Source: Streptomyces kanamyceticus
GTDB taxonomy: Bacteria > Actinomycetota > Actinomycetes > Streptomycetales > Streptomycetaceae
Assembly: GCF_008704495.1 (NCBI RefSeq)
Contig: NZ_CP023699.1
Span: 9,176,001 to 9,240,000, forward strand
Reading direction: 5' to 3'
Length of the DNA: 64,000 nucleotides
This document shows, in pieces, positions 61,547 to 64,000 of the stretch. The notes below the pieces were generated by a model, which had not been told where the DNA came from, made no database searches, and worked only from the letters and a program-made list of their open reading frames with translations. A program made the translations under genes and the position numbers. Position 1 is the stretch's first letter. Each line of letters starts with the position of its first letter.

Positions 61547-63426
61547 CGAAGGGCCTCGCGCGTGGAATCGGAGGGACCGTGAGTCGAATCGGAGGGATCG
61601 TGACCCGAAGGGGAGAGATCGTGAGTGGATGCGGAGGGCAGGCCGGATCCCGTTGGGAGGCCCGGCTCGCCCTGCTTCTCGGCGCCGCCAGGAAGCTCTG
61701 CCTCCGCGTTGCCCTCGTCCTCGGCGTCGCGCGACACCAGGTGCCGGTAGCCGGGCTGTTCGGCCAGCAAGTCGACGTGTCGGCCGACGGCGGCGACGCG
61801 GCCGTCCACGAGGTACTGGACCACATCGGCCTGGTCGAGGAGCAGGGGAGAGGTGCTGGTGATGACGGTGGTGCGACCGGCGCGGGTGGTGCGCAGGCCG
61901 GCCGCCATCTTCGCTTCGGTGTGGGCGTCGACCGCGGAGGTGGGTTCGATCGCCATCAGCACCTCCGGACCGGCGAGCAGGGCCCGCGCCAGGCGCAGTC
62001 GCTGACGCTGGCCTCCGGAGAGGTTGCGGCCATGGGCGTCCAGGGGCGCGTCGAGCCCCTGCGGCAGCCCGAGCACGATGTCGCGGGCCATGGCCGCGTC
62101 GATGGCGTCCGCCAGGGCCTCGTCGTCGGGATCCCAGCGGCCGGAGACAGCCGAGCGCAACGTCCCGGCGAACAGATCGGCTTCGTTGTCCGCGACGAGT
62201 ATCCGCGCACGGACCTGGTCCAGCGCGACGGCGTCGAGCCGGATCGTGCCCCAGGTGACACGGGACGGGGCGAAGCGGCCGAGCCGGTCGACGACATCCG
62301 CGCATTCCGTCGGACGGGCGCTGACCAGCGCCGTCAGGATGCCGGGCGTGACCTCGACACCGGACTGCGGGTCACGCAGCACGGACGGCGCTTCGGGCCC
62401 GTCCACTCCCTCGGCGTCCGAGCCCTGTATGCGCGGATCCCTTTCCAGGTTCAAGAACCCCACGACCCGGCCCGCCGACACCAGGCCGCGGCTGATGTCG
62501 TAGCCCGCCTCGATGAGGAAGGACACCGGGAGCACGAGGACGGCGACGTACCCGTACACGGCCACCAACTCGCCGACCGTGATCGTCCCTTGAGCCGCCA
62601 TGCGCGCGGCGAGCCACGTCACGGCGGCGAGGAACAGGGTGGGGAGGCCGAGGCCGAAGGCCTGGATCCAGCTCATGGTGGAGCCGACGCGGTAGCCCTC
62701 GTCCCGCAGTTTCCGCGAGCCTTCGCGGTAGCGGGCGGCGAACACGGACTTGCCGCCGAGGCCGTTGAGGATCCGCAGTCCACCGGCGAGGTCGGCGAGC
62801 ACGGCGGCGAGAGAGCCCTGCCGTTCCCGGTACGCGGCCTCGGCGCTCTGCAACCGGCTGAGGAGCGGACCGATCAGCGCGACGAGCAGCGGCACGCCGA
62901 CGAGTACCACCACGGCCAGGAGTGTGGAGACGGACAGGAGGAGGGCGGCCACCACGAAGTAGGCGATCACCGCGCCCACGCCGGGGCCGGTCGCCGTGAG
63001 GGTCTGGCTGATGACGCCCACGTCGGAGTGCCCGATCGTGACGACCTCGCCGGTCGAGACGCGGCGGGAGAGTCCCGCGCCGAGCCGGGTCGCATGGTCG
63101 ACGATGACCCGGACCGTGCGGAAGTAGGCGTCGAGGCGGACTCGGGTCATCGTGCGATGCCGCATGATCGCCAGCCAGGCGTTGAGGACCCCGATGCCGA
63201 GCAGCGCCACGCTCCACCCCACCAGGGAGCTCCGGTCGCCCGGTCGCAGCCCGTCGTCGATGGCGCGCGACAGGACGTAGGGCGGCAGGGTCAGGCAGAC
63301 CATCCACACGGTGCCGAAGAGGGCGCCGGTGGCGATCCGCCAGGGCTGGGAGGCGATCACCCACCAGAGGTAGCGGGCGGGGCCGCGACGGTCGGGGGCG
63401 CCGGGATCCTTGGCCGATGCAGACAT
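61543..63426 (-). CDS. ABC exporter half with degenerate Walker A and B
   Basis: The 627-residue protein has a six-helix membrane domain and an ATPase with an intact signature LSGGQRQR. The place of Walker A reads ALVSARPTECADVV, lacking the GxxGxGK glycines and lysine, and Walker B reads LMAIEPTSAVD with Ile for the aspartate. It therefore cannot form a normal ATP site with its own Walker motifs. It would complete the site of the partner encoded at 59681. The C-terminal tail of about 40 residues has heptad-like repeats of His-Asp-Pro-Ser-Asp-Ser-Thr. It is coupled to the next gene. Confidence 0.92.
   Translation of the reverse strand: MSASAKDPGAPDRRGPARYLWWVIASQPWRIATGALFGTVWMVCLTLPPYVLSRAIDDGLRPGDRSSLVGWSVALLGIGVLNAWLAIMRHRTMTRVRLDAYFRTVRVIVDHATRLGAGLSRRVSTGEVVTIGHSDVGVISQTLTATGPGVGAVIAYFVVAALLLSVSTLLAVVVLVGVPLLVALIGPLLSRLQSAEAAYRERQGSLAAVLADLAGGLRILNGLGGKSVFAARYREGSRKLRDEGYRVGSTMSWIQAFGLGLPTLFLAAVTWLAARMAAQGTITVGELVAVYGYVAVLVLPVSFLIEAGYDISRGLVSAGRVVGFLNLERDPRIQGSDAEGVDGPEAPSVLRDPQSGVEVTPGILTALVSARPTECADVVDRLGRFAPSRVTWGTIRLDAVALDQVRARILVADNEADLFAGTLRSAVSGRWDPDDEALADAIDAAMARDIVLGLPQGLDAPLDAHGRNLSGGQRQRLRLARALLAGPEVLMAIEPTSAVDAHTEAKMAAGLRTTRAGRTTVITSTSPLLLDQADVVQYLVDGRVAAVGRHVDLLAEQPGYRHLVSRDAEDEGNAEAELPGGAEKQGEPGLPTGSGLPSASTHDLSPSGHDPSDSTHGPSDSTREALR
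61565..61627 (-). repeat. Three 21-base tandem repeats in ABC exporter tail
   Basis: Units at 61565-61585, 61586-61606 and 61607-61627 share GAATCGGAGGGxxCGTGA with changes in the third. They encode 7-residue repeats of the exporter's C-terminal tail, which looks disordered. Confidence 0.8.
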
Positions 63427-63546
63427 CCACGAACCTTAGTCACAGGGGCCTCGCAGGCACCAGGGTGGACTGGTCAGGTGCTCTCTCCAGTTACGCCAGG
63501 CGCAGCCCTGCTGTCGTCCCCACCCCCGACAGCACCCCCGTCAGCC
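63427..63546. other. Short intergenic region between ABC genes
   Basis: The 120 bases before the exporter unit contain no supported gene. They separate it from the third ABC half and probably hold a promoter on the minus strand. Confidence 0.45.
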
Positions 63547-64000
63547 CTAGCCGTGCCAGGACCGCCACAGCGCCGCGTACGCTCCGTCGGCCGCCACCAG
63601 CTGGTCGTGGCCGCCCAGTTCGCTGATCCGGCCGTTCTCGACCACCGCGATGACGTCCGCGTCGTGCGCGGTGTGCAGCCGGTGGGCGATCGCCACGACC
63701 GTGCGGCCGTCGAGGACCCGCGCGAGCGAGCGTTCCAAGTGGCGTGCCGCACGCGGGTCGAGGAGCGAGGTGGCCTCGTCCAGGACCAGGGTGTGCGGGT
63801 CGGCCAGGACCAGCCGAGCCAGTGCGATCTGCTGCGCCTGCGCCGGTGTCAGCGCGAAACCGCCGGAGCCGACCTCGGTATCGAGTCCCTCGTCGAGGGC
63901 CCGGGCCCAGTCGGCCGCGTCGACCGCGCCGAGCGCCGCCCACAATTCGGCGTCGCCTGCTCCCGTCCTGGCCAGCAGGAGGTTGTCACGCAGCGAACCC
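63547..64000 (-). CDS. ABC exporter half (partial, N-terminus beyond window)
   Basis: About 150 C-terminal residues of a third exporter ATPase are visible. Walker B is LVLDEATSLLD and the H-loop is AIAHRL. The signature is LTPAQAQQIALAR, altered from LSGGQ in the same way as the 59681 protein. The membrane domain and Walker A lie beyond the right edge. It resembles the 59681 protein closely enough to be a paralogue of the same half type, so a second heterodimer with a partner outside the window is likely. Confidence 0.9.
   Translation of the reverse strand, partial: GSLRDNLLLARTGAGDAELWAALGAVDAADWARALDEGLDTEVGSGGFALTPAQAQQIALARLVLADPHTLVLDEATSLLDPRAARHLERSLARVLDGRTVVAIAHRLHTAHDADVIAVVENGRISELGGHDQLVAADGAYAALWRSWHG

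Noticed and set aside
55679..61582. A plus-strand open frame of about 1960 codons
   Set aside because: It runs antisense to tesB, the helicase and the ABC exporter, which have clear family motifs. It is low-complexity and reflects the GC bias of the opposite strand.

Overview
The window is very GC-rich DNA with codon usage, ribosome-binding sites and gene families typical of a Streptomyces chromosome: a conservon, an AcoR-type GAF regulator beside an aldehyde dehydrogenase, an iron box of DmdR/IdeR type, Tat signals, PadR and ROK regulators and asymmetric ABC exporters. Genus is an inference from content; species cannot be told. I saw no rRNA, tRNA, insertion sequence, phage gene or CRISPR array.

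Region 1 (1-5479) is the edge of a specialised-metabolite cluster: a truncated cyclase-family hydrolase, a SnoaL-like protein, a cytochrome P450, a short-chain reductase, a macrolide/aromatic-type glycosyltransferase and an NDP-sugar epimerase/reductase. The core synthase lies outside the window. Two divergent promoters in the cassette share an 11-base element.

Region 2 (5445-15107) holds a membrane-anchored HTH protein with a glycosidase-like outer domain that appears to lack its catalytic glutamates, small secreted proteins, an FG-GAP protein, a molybdenum-cofactor-sulfurase-like PLP enzyme, an ABCG-like transporter, a serine carboxypeptidase-type hydrolase and a lipoprotein with a duplicated module. 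Region 3 (15126-21103) is an iron-siderophore uptake locus: substrate-binding lipoprotein, fused siderophore-interacting protein, AraC regulator and two permeases, controlled by a clear iron box but with no ATPase gene.

Region 4 (21273-32075) has an aldehyde dehydrogenase with its GAF regulator, a Tat-exported peptidoglycan amidase, an acetamidase/formamidase, the divergent xylose genes (xylA against xylB-ROK regulator) and an exported phytase-like esterase. Region 5 (32549-44265) has a translationally coupled SWIM/SNF2 pair, a fatty-acid desaturase, a 1140-residue alpha-solenoid protein preceded by a 14-codon leader, and several hypotheticals.

Region 6 (44242-53421) contains a PadR regulator with a perfect operator palindrome facing an alpha/beta hydrolase, a methyltransferase, an MHYT sensor and a complete conservon (sensor kinase-like, roadblock, DUF742, GTPase) followed by a second roadblock gene and a conserved actinobacterial protein. 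Region 7 (53434-64000) carries a TPR protein, an AlkZ/YcaQ-type winged-helix protein, TesB thioesterase, a Ski2-like helicase, a membrane hydrolase and ABC exporter halves with one degenerate ATP site; the last is cut by the window edge.
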